Assembly: GCA_001787465.1 (NCBI GenBank)
Contig: MFXJ01000017.1
Coordinates: 6,032-11,560 of the forward strand
Direction of reading: 5' to 3'
Length of the DNA: 5,529 bases
DNA from: Candidatus Peregrinibacteria bacterium RIFOXYB2_FULL_32_7
Lineage (GTDB): Bacteria; Patescibacteriota; Gracilibacteria; UBA1369; GWF2-33-10
Every line of letters starts with the position of its first letter. The stretch's first letter is position 1. The notes under the pieces were generated by a model. The model did not search any database and was not told where the DNA came from. It saw only the letters and a program-made list of their open reading frames with translations. Below are positions 1 through 5,529 of this stretch, piece after piece. A program made the position numbers and the translations under genes.

Positions 1-200
1 AAGGAATTAGAGCGGCTCTTTGTGGAAACGAATACATGGCTAAAATGGCCAGAGAACATAATGACGCGAACATCCTCTGTCTTGGCGGACGAGTTATAGG
101 TTCAGAACTAGGAAAAAGCATCATTGACACTTTTTTAAAAAATAAATTTAACGACGAAGAAAGGCATAAAAGAAGAGTTGAAAAGATGGAGGAGAAATGA
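1..200 (+). CDS. rpiB: Ribose-5-phosphate isomerase B, C-terminal part (5' truncated by window edge)
   Basis: This is the tail of a gene whose start lies left of the window. From base 3 the reading frame is open for 65 codons to TGA at 198-200. It reads GIRAALCGNEYMAKMAREHND, then ANILCLGGRVIG, and ends in a basic tail with ERHKRRVEKMEEK. The GIRAALC segment, the AREHNDAN motif and the LGGRVIG loop are hallmarks of the RpiB/LacAB sugar-phosphate isomerase family, and the R-H-x-R-R-V tail is typical of RpiB C termini. The family interconverts ribulose 5-phosphate and ribose 5-phosphate in the non-oxidative pentose phosphate pathway, in the cytoplasm. The N-terminal active-site half is not visible, so RpiB is separated from LacA/LacB only by overall resemblance. 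It is co-oriented with mutS, 67 bases upstream of it. Confidence 0.9.
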   Translation, partial: GIRAALCGNEYMAKMAREHNDANILCLGGRVIGSELGKSIIDTFLKNKFNDEERHKRRVEKMEEK

Positions 201-209
201 AAGTTAAAT

Positions 210-238
210 TTGCTTTCCCCCTCAATTCATAATACAAT
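210..238 (+). promoter_or_regulatory. Candidate sigma-70-type promoter before mutS
   Basis: In the 67-base rpiB-mutS spacer, TTGCTT (210-215) and TACAAT (233-238) are separated by 17 bases. The -10 differs from consensus at one position, but the -35 matches only at TTG. Transcription would begin near 245, giving a leader of about 22 bases before the mutS ATG. In such AT-rich DNA a match of this quality can occur by chance, and mutS could also be read through from rpiB. The spacer also has two copies of CAATTCA (223-229 and 235-241), of unknown meaning. Confidence 0.3.
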
Positions 239-267
239 TCAAGCCACATCAAATTTAAAAAATTAAT

Positions 268-2856
268 ATGTCTTTGCCTGTCAAATTGACTCCGATGCTG
301 AAACAGTATTTTGATATGAAGGAGAAATATAAAGGGTCAGTGCTTTTTTTTCGTTTAGGAGATTTTTATGAAATGTTTGGAGATGATGCGATTGAAGTTT
401 CAAAACTTTTGAGTTTAACTTTAACTGCCCGTGGCAAAGACGAATCAAAAATTCCCATGTGTGGCGTACCTTATCATGCTGGCCGAAGATATATTGCTAG
501 ATTGACTAAGCTTGGCAAGAGCGTAGCTATTTGTGAACAATTGACTGATCCAAATCTACCAGGGATTGTGGAACGGGATGTCGTTCGAATTATTACTCCA
601 GGAACAACTTTTGATGAATATATTTTGGATAATAAAACCAATAATTTTATTGCTAGTTTGGATGTTAATAACGAGAATTTTGGATTTGCCTTTGCTGATA
701 TTACAACCGGCGAGTTTAACGTTACTGAAATAAAAGGTTTAGAGAATTTAAAATCAGAATTAACTAAGATTAAACCAGCCGAACTTTTGATAACAAATTA
801 TCTTTTATCAGATGAAAAATTAAAAATCTTTTTTGAAAAATTTGAAAGATTACATTTAACTTTAGTGGAAAAAACTAATAGCGCTGAAGAATTTTTAAAA
901 AATCATTTTAAAATTAAAAATTTAGAAAGTTTTGGGATCGTTAATTTGAAAGAAGGATTAAATGCGGCATCAATGCTACTAACATATTTGAAAGAAACAC
1001 AAAAAACAGCTATTGAGCATGTACGGGAAATAAAAAAATATACGGTTTCTGATTATATGATCTTAGATGAGTCAACAATTTTCAATCTCGAACTTTTATA
1101 TACCATGCGGGAAGGGAAAAAAGAAGGATCTTTAATTCAAGTAATTGACGACACTTTAACTTCAATGGGGGGTCGAATGCTTAGATCGTGGATGCTCAAA
1201 CCTTTAATAAATGCCGAAAAAATAAATTATCGGCTAGAAGGCGTTACTGAATTTTTTGAAAATCATAATTTAAGATCTGATTTGGAAATTTTACTCAAAG
1301 ATATTTTGGATATTGAAAGAATTTTAGGAAAAATCGGTTGCGGAAGTGCTAATGCTCGAGATTTGGTAGGACTAAAAGAATCTTTAAAAAAAATCACACC
1401 AATTAAAAATTTGATCTCCAATCTCAAATCTCAAATCACCAAAGATATTTTGGAGAATTTAGGTAATTTTGATGAATTAGTACAACTTTTAGATTCGGCT
1501 TTGCTTGATGAGCCAGCGGCCATGATTAAAGAAGGTGGCATGATTAAATTTGGGTTTCATAAAGAACTTGACGAACTAAAGTCTATTACCAGCAACAGCA
1601 AAGAACTTTTACAAAAAATGCAAAAAGAGGAAATTGAAAAGACCAAAATTCCGTCACTTAAAGTCAGATTTAATAAAATTTTCGGCTACTACATTGAAAT
1701 TAGCAAAGCGAATTTGAAAAAAGTACCGGATTATTATATTCGACGACAAACTTTGGTAAATGCTGAACGGTTTATTACGCCTGAATTAAAAGAATATGAA
1801 GAGAAAATTCTTGGCGCGGAAGAAAAAATGATGGAAATTGAATATCAATTATTTTTGGAATTAAGAGAAAAAATCATCACCCAAATTGCGGAAATTCAAA
1901 AAGCGGCAAAAATGATTGCTAAACTGGATGTAATTTTAAATTTTGCCAGAATCGCAGTTAAAAAAAATTATGTCAGACCGATTTTAAATAATGACAATTT
2001 TTTAGAAATCAAATCAGGCAGGCATCCGGTAATTGAAGAACAAAGTTTTTCAGATGATTTTATTCCAAACGATATTTTTTTGGACAACTCAAAAAATCAA
2101 ATCGCTTTAATCACTGGTCCGAATATGTCAGGCAAGTCAACATATTTAAGACAAACCGCTTTAATTGTTTTGCTGGCTCAAATTGGCTCTTTTGTCCCAG
2201 CAGAAAAAGCTTTAATTTCAGTTGTGGATCGAATTTTTACCCGTGTTGGCGCTAGCGATAACTTATCAAAAGGACAATCGACTTGTATGGTGGAAATGCA
2301 GGAAGCCGCGAATATTTTACATAACGCTACCGATAAAAGTTTAATTATTTTAGATGAAATCGGACGTGGCACCTCAACTTATGACGGCGTTTCAATTGCT
2401 TGGGCGATTTTTGAACATATCCACGATTCTATCAATGCCAAAACCTTATTCGCGACTCATTACCACGAACTAATTTCCGTAGCAGAAAAACTTTCAAAAG
2501 CAAAAAACTTCAGCGTAGCGGTAAAAGAAAAAGAAGATGGAGTCGTATTCCTACATAAAGTGGTAGAGGGAGGAATTGATAGAAGTTATGGGATTGAAGT
2601 GGCGAAATTAGCTGGACTTCCAACCTCTGTAATTGCTCGAGCCAATGATATTTTGAATGATTTAGAAAAAGACACAGTAGAAGTCGGCATTCAAAAAACT
2701 TTACGAAAGATAAGACCAGTTGCTGATAATCAAGCTAGTCTTTTTACACATCAACCTGAAGAACATCAAGCAATTAAAGAATTGCGAAATTTAGATCCAA
2801 ACCAAATGACACCTTTACAAGCCTTGCAAAAAATTGCTGAATTAAAGAAGATGTAG
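268..2856 (+). CDS. mutS: DNA mismatch repair protein MutS
   Basis: MutS recognises mismatches and small insertion/deletion loops in newly replicated DNA and uses ATP to signal repair. The protein is 862 residues, normal for the family. The mismatch-reading motif GDFYEMF is at residues 31-37, with the wedge Phe33 and Glu35. The core domain begins near FNLELL (272 on). The clamp/core segment FGYYIEISKANL followed by YIRRQTLVNAERFITPELKEY starts at 472. The ATPase domain has Walker A GPNMSGKST (617-625), the signature region GASDNLSKGQST (661-672), Walker B LIILDE (692-697) followed by GRGTSTYDG, and the ATHYHEL histidine (His731). QASLF (822-826) fits a beta-clamp-binding motif, followed by a short C-terminal helical tail. 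ATG 268 is the first possible start, because an in-frame TAA lies at 256-258. No Shine-Dalgarno is visible before it. The 3' end overlaps the convergent glycosyltransferase gene. It looks intact and is MutS rather than MutS2, given the mismatch-binding N terminus. Confidence 0.97.
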   Translation: MSLPVKLTPMLKQYFDMKEKYKGSVLFFRLGDFYEMFGDDAIEVSKLLSLTLTARGKDESKIPMCGVPYHAGRRYIARLTKLGKSVAICEQLTDPNLPGIVERDVVRIITPGTTFDEYILDNKTNNFIASLDVNNENFGFAFADITTGEFNVTEIKGLENLKSELTKIKPAELLITNYLLSDEKLKIFFEKFERLHLTLVEKTNSAEEFLKNHFKIKNLESFGIVNLKEGLNAASMLLTYLKETQKTAIEHVREIKKYTVSDYMILDESTIFNLELLYTMREGKKEGSLIQVIDDTLTSMGGRMLRSWMLKPLINAEKINYRLEGVTEFFENHNLRSDLEILLKDILDIERILGKIGCGSANARDLVGLKESLKKITPIKNLISNLKSQITKDILENLGNFDELVQLLDSALLDEPAAMIKEGGMIKFGFHKELDELKSITSNSKELLQKMQKEEIEKTKIPSLKVRFNKIFGYYIEISKANLKKVPDYYIRRQTLVNAERFITPELKEYEEKILGAEEKMMEIEYQLFLELREKIITQIAEIQKAAKMIAKLDVILNFARIAVKKNYVRPILNNDNFLEIKSGRHPVIEEQSFSDDFIPNDIFLDNSKNQIALITGPNMSGKSTYLRQTALIVLLAQIGSFVPAEKALISVVDRIFTRVGASDNLSKGQSTCMVEMQEAANILHNATDKSLIILDEIGRGTSTYDGVSIAWAIFEHIHDSINAKTLFATHYHELISVAEKLSKAKNFSVAVKEKEDGVVFLHKVVEGGIDRSYGIEVAKLAGLPTSVIARANDILNDLEKDTVEVGIQKTLRKIRPVADNQASLFTHQPEEHQAIKELRNLDPNQMTPLQALQKIAELKKM
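1414..1440 (+). repeat. Short 7-bp tandem repeat inside mutS
   Basis: Three consecutive units, ATCTCCA, ATCTCAA and ATCTCAA, followed by a decayed fourth starting ATCACC, lie in the variable lever/core region of mutS (around residues 383-391, reading LISNLKSQI). Three 7-bp units make 21 bases, so the frame is kept. It is short and may be chance in AT-rich sequence. Confidence 0.35.
2842..2856. other. Tail-to-tail overlap of mutS and the glycosyltransferase gene
   Basis: The mutS stop TAG (2854-2856) and the minus-strand glycosyltransferase stop TAA (2844-2842) lie inside each other's coding sequence. The last 15 bases therefore encode both C termini: KKM on the plus strand and LHLL on the minus strand. 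I see no hairpin followed by a T-run on either side, so both transcripts probably run into the opposing gene. Confidence 0.85.
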
Positions 2857-4035
2857 AGCCGCCTTTTCATACACTTTCATCGTCTCTTCCGCGCATTTCT
2901 GCCAACTAAATTTTTTAGATTGAAGGAGCGATTTTTCTTCTAATTTCTTTCGTAAATCTAAATCTTTAGTTAAAGTAAAAATTTTATCCGCGATATCATT
3001 AATAGAGAAAGGATCAAGATATAAAGCCGCGTCCCCAGCCACTTCCGGGAGAGATGAAACCTTTGAAGTTATCACGGATTTCCCACAAGACATCGCTTCC
3101 ACAACCGGCAAACCGAACCCTTCATAAAACGACGGATAAACAATAAAATCAGAAGCGTTAATGAGCGCATTTTTATCATTTTCATCAACATAACCTAAAA
3201 AAATTATGTCTTGTTCTATTTTTTTTTCTTTAATAAATTTAAAAATTTCATCATAAAACCAGCCTTTTTTACCACAAATAACTAATTTTTGAACAATTTT
3301 TTCCTGTTTTTTAAGTTCATAAAAAGCTTTAACTAATTGAAAAACATTTTTTCTTGGCTCAATTGTTCCTAAAAATAAAATAAAAGGATGAAATAAATGA
3401 TATTTTTCTTTAAACTTTTGAATTTTTTCAAAATCTTTAATCGGAAATAATTTTTCGTGATCAACTCCGTTATAAATAACATGAATACGGTCAGGATCAA
3501 ATTTATATTTATTTAAAAAATCATTTTTTGTATTTTCAGAAACACAAATTATTTGATCCGCATATTTGCTGATTTGCTGAAAACGACATTTATCTACAAA
3601 AGCATTTTTTTTACTATGATACTGCGGAAACATCACCGCGCTTAAATCATGAATAGTAGCAACCGTTGGTTTTCGTGTCGGAGATTGCATGTTATCTGAC
3701 ACATGAAAAACATCAACATTCTTTACAAAAAAATCTAAACTTGGCCATCTCCATAAAATCCAAGACATAATTAAAGGCCGCCGTGGAATTTTATATAAAG
3801 AAAAATTTAAATTTTTAGTATTTTTAAAAAGTTTTTCTACAGCTTTTAAATTTTTATAACTGCGAAAATTAAAACCATAAGCAGTGAACTCGTGGTTCAC
3901 GATTCGTAATTTGCCTGTCCGCCTCCGATGAAACGAAGGCGGATGATTTATAAATTCCTTTAATAAATTAAATCTATATTGACCGATACCAGTTTTTGGT
4001 TCAGCTAAAGCGGTAATATCAAAAGCAATATGCAT
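2842..4035 (-). CDS. GT4-family (GT-B fold) glycosyltransferase, with an in-frame repeat insertion
   Basis: This 397-residue protein resembles family GT4 retaining glycosyltransferases, which move a sugar from a nucleotide-sugar donor to an acceptor and have two Rossmann-like domains. The N terminus MHIAFDITALAEPKTGIGQY carries the usual glycine-containing acceptor-side loop. VFHVSDN (109-115) and TVATIHDLSAVMFP (124-137) belong to the N-terminal domain, and IICVSENTKNDF precedes the linker VIYNGVD (187-192). The donor domain starts with FILFLGTIEPRKN (218-230), continues with FLGYVDENDK, and has the E-x7-E signature EGFGLPVVE (305-313), then SSLPEVAGDAALYLDP. Residues 31-51 (HPPSFHRRRT through VNHEFT) lie where the family normally has a short loop, and they are encoded by two inverted repeats. 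The gene is 6 bases downstream of the LemA-like gene, probably in the same transcript, and has no clear Shine-Dalgarno. Donor and acceptor cannot be told; an envelope polysaccharide is a guess from murG nearby. Confidence 0.9.
   Translation of the reverse strand: MHIAFDITALAEPKTGIGQYRFNLLKEFINHPPSFHRRRTGKLRIVNHEFTAYGFNFRSYKNLKAVEKLFKNTKNLNFSLYKIPRRPLIMSWILWRWPSLDFFVKNVDVFHVSDNMQSPTRKPTVATIHDLSAVMFPQYHSKKNAFVDKCRFQQISKYADQIICVSENTKNDFLNKYKFDPDRIHVIYNGVDHEKLFPIKDFEKIQKFKEKYHLFHPFILFLGTIEPRKNVFQLVKAFYELKKQEKIVQKLVICGKKGWFYDEIFKFIKEKKIEQDIIFLGYVDENDKNALINASDFIVYPSFYEGFGLPVVEAMSCGKSVITSKVSSLPEVAGDAALYLDPFSINDIADKIFTLTKDLDLRKKLEEKSLLQSKKFSWQKCAEETMKVYEKAALHLL
3884..3900 (-). repeat. Inverted repeat within the glycosyltransferase gene (hairpin 1)
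   Basis: A perfect 6-bp inverted repeat, GTGAAC and GTTCAC, encloses a 5-base loop. On the coding strand it spells V-N-H-E-F-T (residues 46-51). It sits 17 bases from hairpin 2, and the two look like parts of one inserted repetitive segment. Confidence 0.7.
3918..3943 (-). repeat. GC-rich inverted repeat within the glycosyltransferase gene (hairpin 2)
   Basis: TCCGCCT (3918-3924) pairs perfectly with AGGCGGA (3937-3943) around a 12-base loop. Two further pairs (3926-3927 with 3934-3935) are possible inside the loop. It encodes residues 31-40, HPPSFHRRRT. The GC content is strikingly higher than the surrounding gene. The left arm is preceded by CCTG at 3914-3917, with no matching CAGG after the right arm, as if a longer palindrome had decayed on one side. 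I associate this kind of GC-rich repeat with CPR genomes from memory, and did not confirm it. Confidence 0.75.
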
Positions 4036-4041
4036 ATTAAG

Positions 4042-4575
4042 TTAAAACACTAAAAATTTCGGCAGATTTTCAAACTTCCCGATTTTTCCAATTATTCCCA
4101 AAATTCCAGTAGAAATTTTCTGATCATAAATATCTTTAAAATGCGTATATTCTTCAGATTTTTGTTCAATTTCTTTATCAAGCCTTTTAAATTCAGTATA
4201 AGCCTCAATAAATCTCAAGTCATGAGCCGCTTTTTGATCTTGATGCCTTAATTCAAAAATTTTATTTAAAAATGTTCTTAAATCAATAAAGCAATCTTCC
4301 AAATTTTCACTGCTTATTTTGGCTGACAAACATTTCACTTTCAAATCAATTAAATTATCTGCAGTGTCTTTATCTTCCTTTTTAAGCAAACGATAAGCTT
4401 CAATCGTATACGGCACATTATCACAATAATATTGGATCGCAATCAGCAAATCAGACCAAAGTCTTTCTAAATGTTTTTTTTGCGAAAAAAGATAATTATA
4501 AAAACCAGCAAAAAGAAGTCCGAAAATAATTATTAAAGCTGATAAAATTAATAAAATAATCTGAAAAATTGTCAT
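4042..4575 (-). CDS. Membrane-anchored LemA-like protein (divergent)
   Basis: This 177-residue protein has one hydrophobic N-terminal segment (about residues 4-27), probably a signal anchor. It is followed by FYNYLFSQKKHLERLWSDL, then a mostly helical charged body. LemA-family proteins have this layout: one N-terminal membrane helix, a Y-N-x-L segment just after it, and long helices forming a bundle. The C-terminal part (YTHFKDIYDQKISTGILGIIGKIGKFENLPKF) loosely follows the family's tail, in which Y-N-x-x-V and a hydrophobic stretch end in a P-x-F. The match is weak, so another small membrane-tethered helical protein remains possible. The role of LemA proteins is poorly defined and no function is assigned. 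It starts at ATG 4575, 31 bases after the murG stop, with an AT-only leader and no Shine-Dalgarno, and ends 6 bases before the glycosyltransferase start. Confidence 0.6.
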   Translation of the reverse strand: MTIFQIILLILSALIIIFGLLFAGFYNYLFSQKKHLERLWSDLLIAIQYYCDNVPYTIEAYRLLKKEDKDTADNLIDLKVKCLSAKISSENLEDCFIDLRTFLNKIFELRHQDQKAAHDLRFIEAYTEFKRLDKEIEQKSEEYTHFKDIYDQKISTGILGIIGKIGKFENLPKFLVF

Positions 4576-4606
4576 AAATTTAAATTAGAATGCTAAAAAC
4601 ATAATA

Positions 4607-5529
4607 CTAAGAAATTAAACTTTTTAAAATCTCTTTTACAGCTTTCAAATGAATAATTTCCTCATCCCCTCTTGAACGCGCGAATTCATATTCGCGCTCC
4701 TCGAATTCATATTCGCGCTCCTCGAATTCATATTCGCGCTCCCCAAATTCATATTCGCGCCTTCCAAATTCTCTCCCCCCATTTTTCTTTTTTAAATCAT
4801 CTATTTTTGAAAGCAAATTTTTTCCATTCAAATTTTCCTGATACAAGATTTGTCCACCATATTTTTTAATAAAATCTTCAGCATTCTCAATTTGATCACC
4901 TCTGCTTGCAAATTTAGACAAGGGGATTAATAAAACTTTTTTCTGCAAACAGGCAAATTCCGCCAAAGCATTAGCTCCAGCCCGAGAAATAATTAAATCA
5001 GTCAAAGCATAAAAATCAGCCAAATTTTCATCTACATATTCAAATGATCTATAATTACCATATAGCTTATAGGCATGCCTAACGCTAGCAACATTACTAA
5101 CATTAACAACATTACTTTCTAAATTTTTCCTTTTTCCTATTATATGAATTACCTGAAACCTTTTCAAAATTTCTTCCAGCACTTCAAATATCACCTCATT
5201 AATCGCCTGAGCCCCTAATGATCCTCCCATAACCAATAAAACCGGTTTTTTATCATCAAATCCTAATAATTTTCTGGCTTTTTCTTTACTACCAGACAAA
5301 ATTGATTTTCTGACCGGAATGCCAACAACTGTTATTTTTTTATTTTTAAAATATTTCTTTGATATTTCATTAGCTAACAAAATTTCATCTGCAAAAAATG
5401 AACATATTTTATTTGCCAGTCCGATAGAAATATCTGATTCATGCAAAACAATTCTTTTTCGAAGAAAGAATCCAGCAATCACAACTGGAACGCTTACGTA
5501 TCCACCTTTACTAAAAATCACATCAGGAT
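4607..5529 (-). CDS. murG: MurG, UDP-GlcNAc:lipid I N-acetylglucosaminyltransferase (N-terminal part beyond window edge)
   Basis: MurG adds GlcNAc from UDP-GlcNAc to lipid I on the cytoplasmic face of the membrane, giving lipid II for peptidoglycan. The frame is open to the window edge: two codons (P, D) precede V-I-F-S-K-G-G-Y, matching the family's PDVVFSKGGYVSVP. The GTG at 5521 is therefore an internal valine and not the start, and roughly the first 95 residues lie outside. Visible motifs are GGYVSVPV, HESDISIGLANKI (from 5443), the donor-side GGSLGAQ (5227-5207), SRAGANALAE (from 4987) and SKFASRGDQIENA (around 4909), all in the order expected for MurG. About 306 residues are present. 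With the missing part the protein would be near 400, longer than the usual 355-370, and the excess is explained by repeats. A 21-bp tandem array lies just before the last helix, AVKEILKSLIS. The stop is TAG at 4609-4607. It is the first visible gene of the minus-strand block. Confidence 0.95.
   Translation of the reverse strand, partial: PDVIFSKGGYVSVPVVIAGFFLRKRIVLHESDISIGLANKICSFFADEILLANEISKKYFKNKKITVVGIPVRKSILSGSKEKARKLLGFDDKKPVLLVMGGSLGAQAINEVIFEVLEEILKRFQVIHIIGKRKNLESNVVNVSNVASVRHAYKLYGNYRSFEYVDENLADFYALTDLIISRAGANALAEFACLQKKVLLIPLSKFASRGDQIENAEDFIKKYGGQILYQENLNGKNLLSKIDDLKKKNGGREFGRREYEFGEREYEFEEREYEFEEREYEFARSRGDEEIIHLKAVKEILKSLIS
4681..4771 (-). repeat. In-frame 21-bp tandem repeat array in murG
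   Basis: Four complete 21-bp units lie at 4681-4701, 4702-4722, 4723-4743 and 4744-4764, then a decayed fifth begins at 4765 with CAAATTC. The first two are identical, the third differs at one base, and the fourth at a few. Each unit contains the core GAAT-TCAT-ATTC or a close variant, a small inverted repeat. In the leftmost unit this extends to an 8-bp stem, GCGCGAAT/ATTCGCGC, with a 4-base loop (4678-4697). Because 21 is divisible by 3, the array translates without breaking the frame, giving repeated EYEFEER heptads rich in Glu and aromatic residues. Divergence increases toward the 5' side of the gene, so the newest copies are probably at the 3' side. Confidence 0.95.
5070..5116 (-). repeat. 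12-bp palindrome beside a 9-bp triplicated repeat, inside murG
   Basis: TAGGCATGCCTA (5070-5081) is a perfect 12-bp palindrome. Eight bases away are three 9-bp units, AACATTACT, AACATTAAC and AACATTACT (5090-5116). On the coding strand these give S-N-V, V-N-V, S-N-V and, after A-S, V-R-H-A-Y. The segment sits between the conserved HIIGK strand and FEYVDENLADFY, in a surface region that varies in length in MurG. It is a weaker case than the 21-bp array but has the same style. Confidence 0.6.

Noticed and set aside
2178..2372. Open frame of 64 codons on the minus strand within mutS
   Set aside because: It lies wholly opposite the conserved MutS ATPase domain, has no recognisable protein features, and is best seen as a shadow of the mutS codons.
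2857..2900. Terminator after mutS
   Set aside because: No stem-loop with a following T-run is visible. The sequence is coding for the opposing glycosyltransferase gene.
4681..4771. Possible CRISPR array
   Set aside because: The units are directly adjacent with no unique spacers, lie in frame inside murG, and no cas genes are present.
4672..4869. Open frame of 65 codons on the plus strand with R-I-H-I-R-A-P repeats
   Set aside because: It is the antisense reading of the 21-bp repeat in murG. The repeat simply lacks stops in this frame, and there is no start context or homology.
5519..5521. GTG as the murG start codon
   Set aside because: The frame continues upstream with P-D, matching the conserved PDVVFSKGG motif near residue 100 of MurG, so this codon is an internal valine.

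Overview
The window is AT-rich bacterial chromosome, with tightly packed genes and leaders that lack a clear Shine-Dalgarno sequence. It holds two gene blocks facing each other. The gene content (rpiB, mutS, murG, a GT4 glycosyltransferase and a small membrane-anchored LemA-like protein), the AT-rich leaders, and short palindromic or tandem repeats inside coding regions fit a Candidate Phyla Radiation (Patescibacteria/Parcubacteria-like) genome. This lineage assignment is an inference from style, not from a marker gene.

Plus-strand block (1-2856): the C-terminal 65 codons of ribose-5-phosphate isomerase B (rpiB, start outside the window), a 67-base spacer with a weak candidate promoter, and a complete, apparently functional DNA mismatch-recognition ATPase gene, mutS. 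All of its key motifs are present: F-x-E, Walker A, Walker B, the ATPase histidine and a beta-clamp-binding QASLF near the C terminus.

Minus-strand block (5529-2842, read right to left): murG with its N-terminal part beyond the right edge, then a LemA-like membrane protein 31 bases downstream, then a GT4 glycosyltransferase 6 bases further on. The spacing suggests one transcript. murG makes lipid II for peptidoglycan. The glycosyltransferase probably acts on an envelope glycan, so the block looks envelope-related. Its last gene ends inside the 3' end of mutS: the two coding regions overlap tail to tail by 15 bases, and no terminator hairpin is visible between them.

The most unusual feature is repetitive DNA carried in frame inside essential-looking genes. 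murG contains a 21-bp tandem repeat (about four copies, encoding EYEFEER heptads) in its C-terminal linker. It also contains a 9-bp triplet repeat (SNV-VNV-SNV) next to a 12-bp perfect palindrome. The glycosyltransferase gene carries two hairpin-forming inverted repeats near its 5' end that add about 20 residues. This resembles the Rickettsia palindromic elements in concept, although no sequence relationship is claimed.
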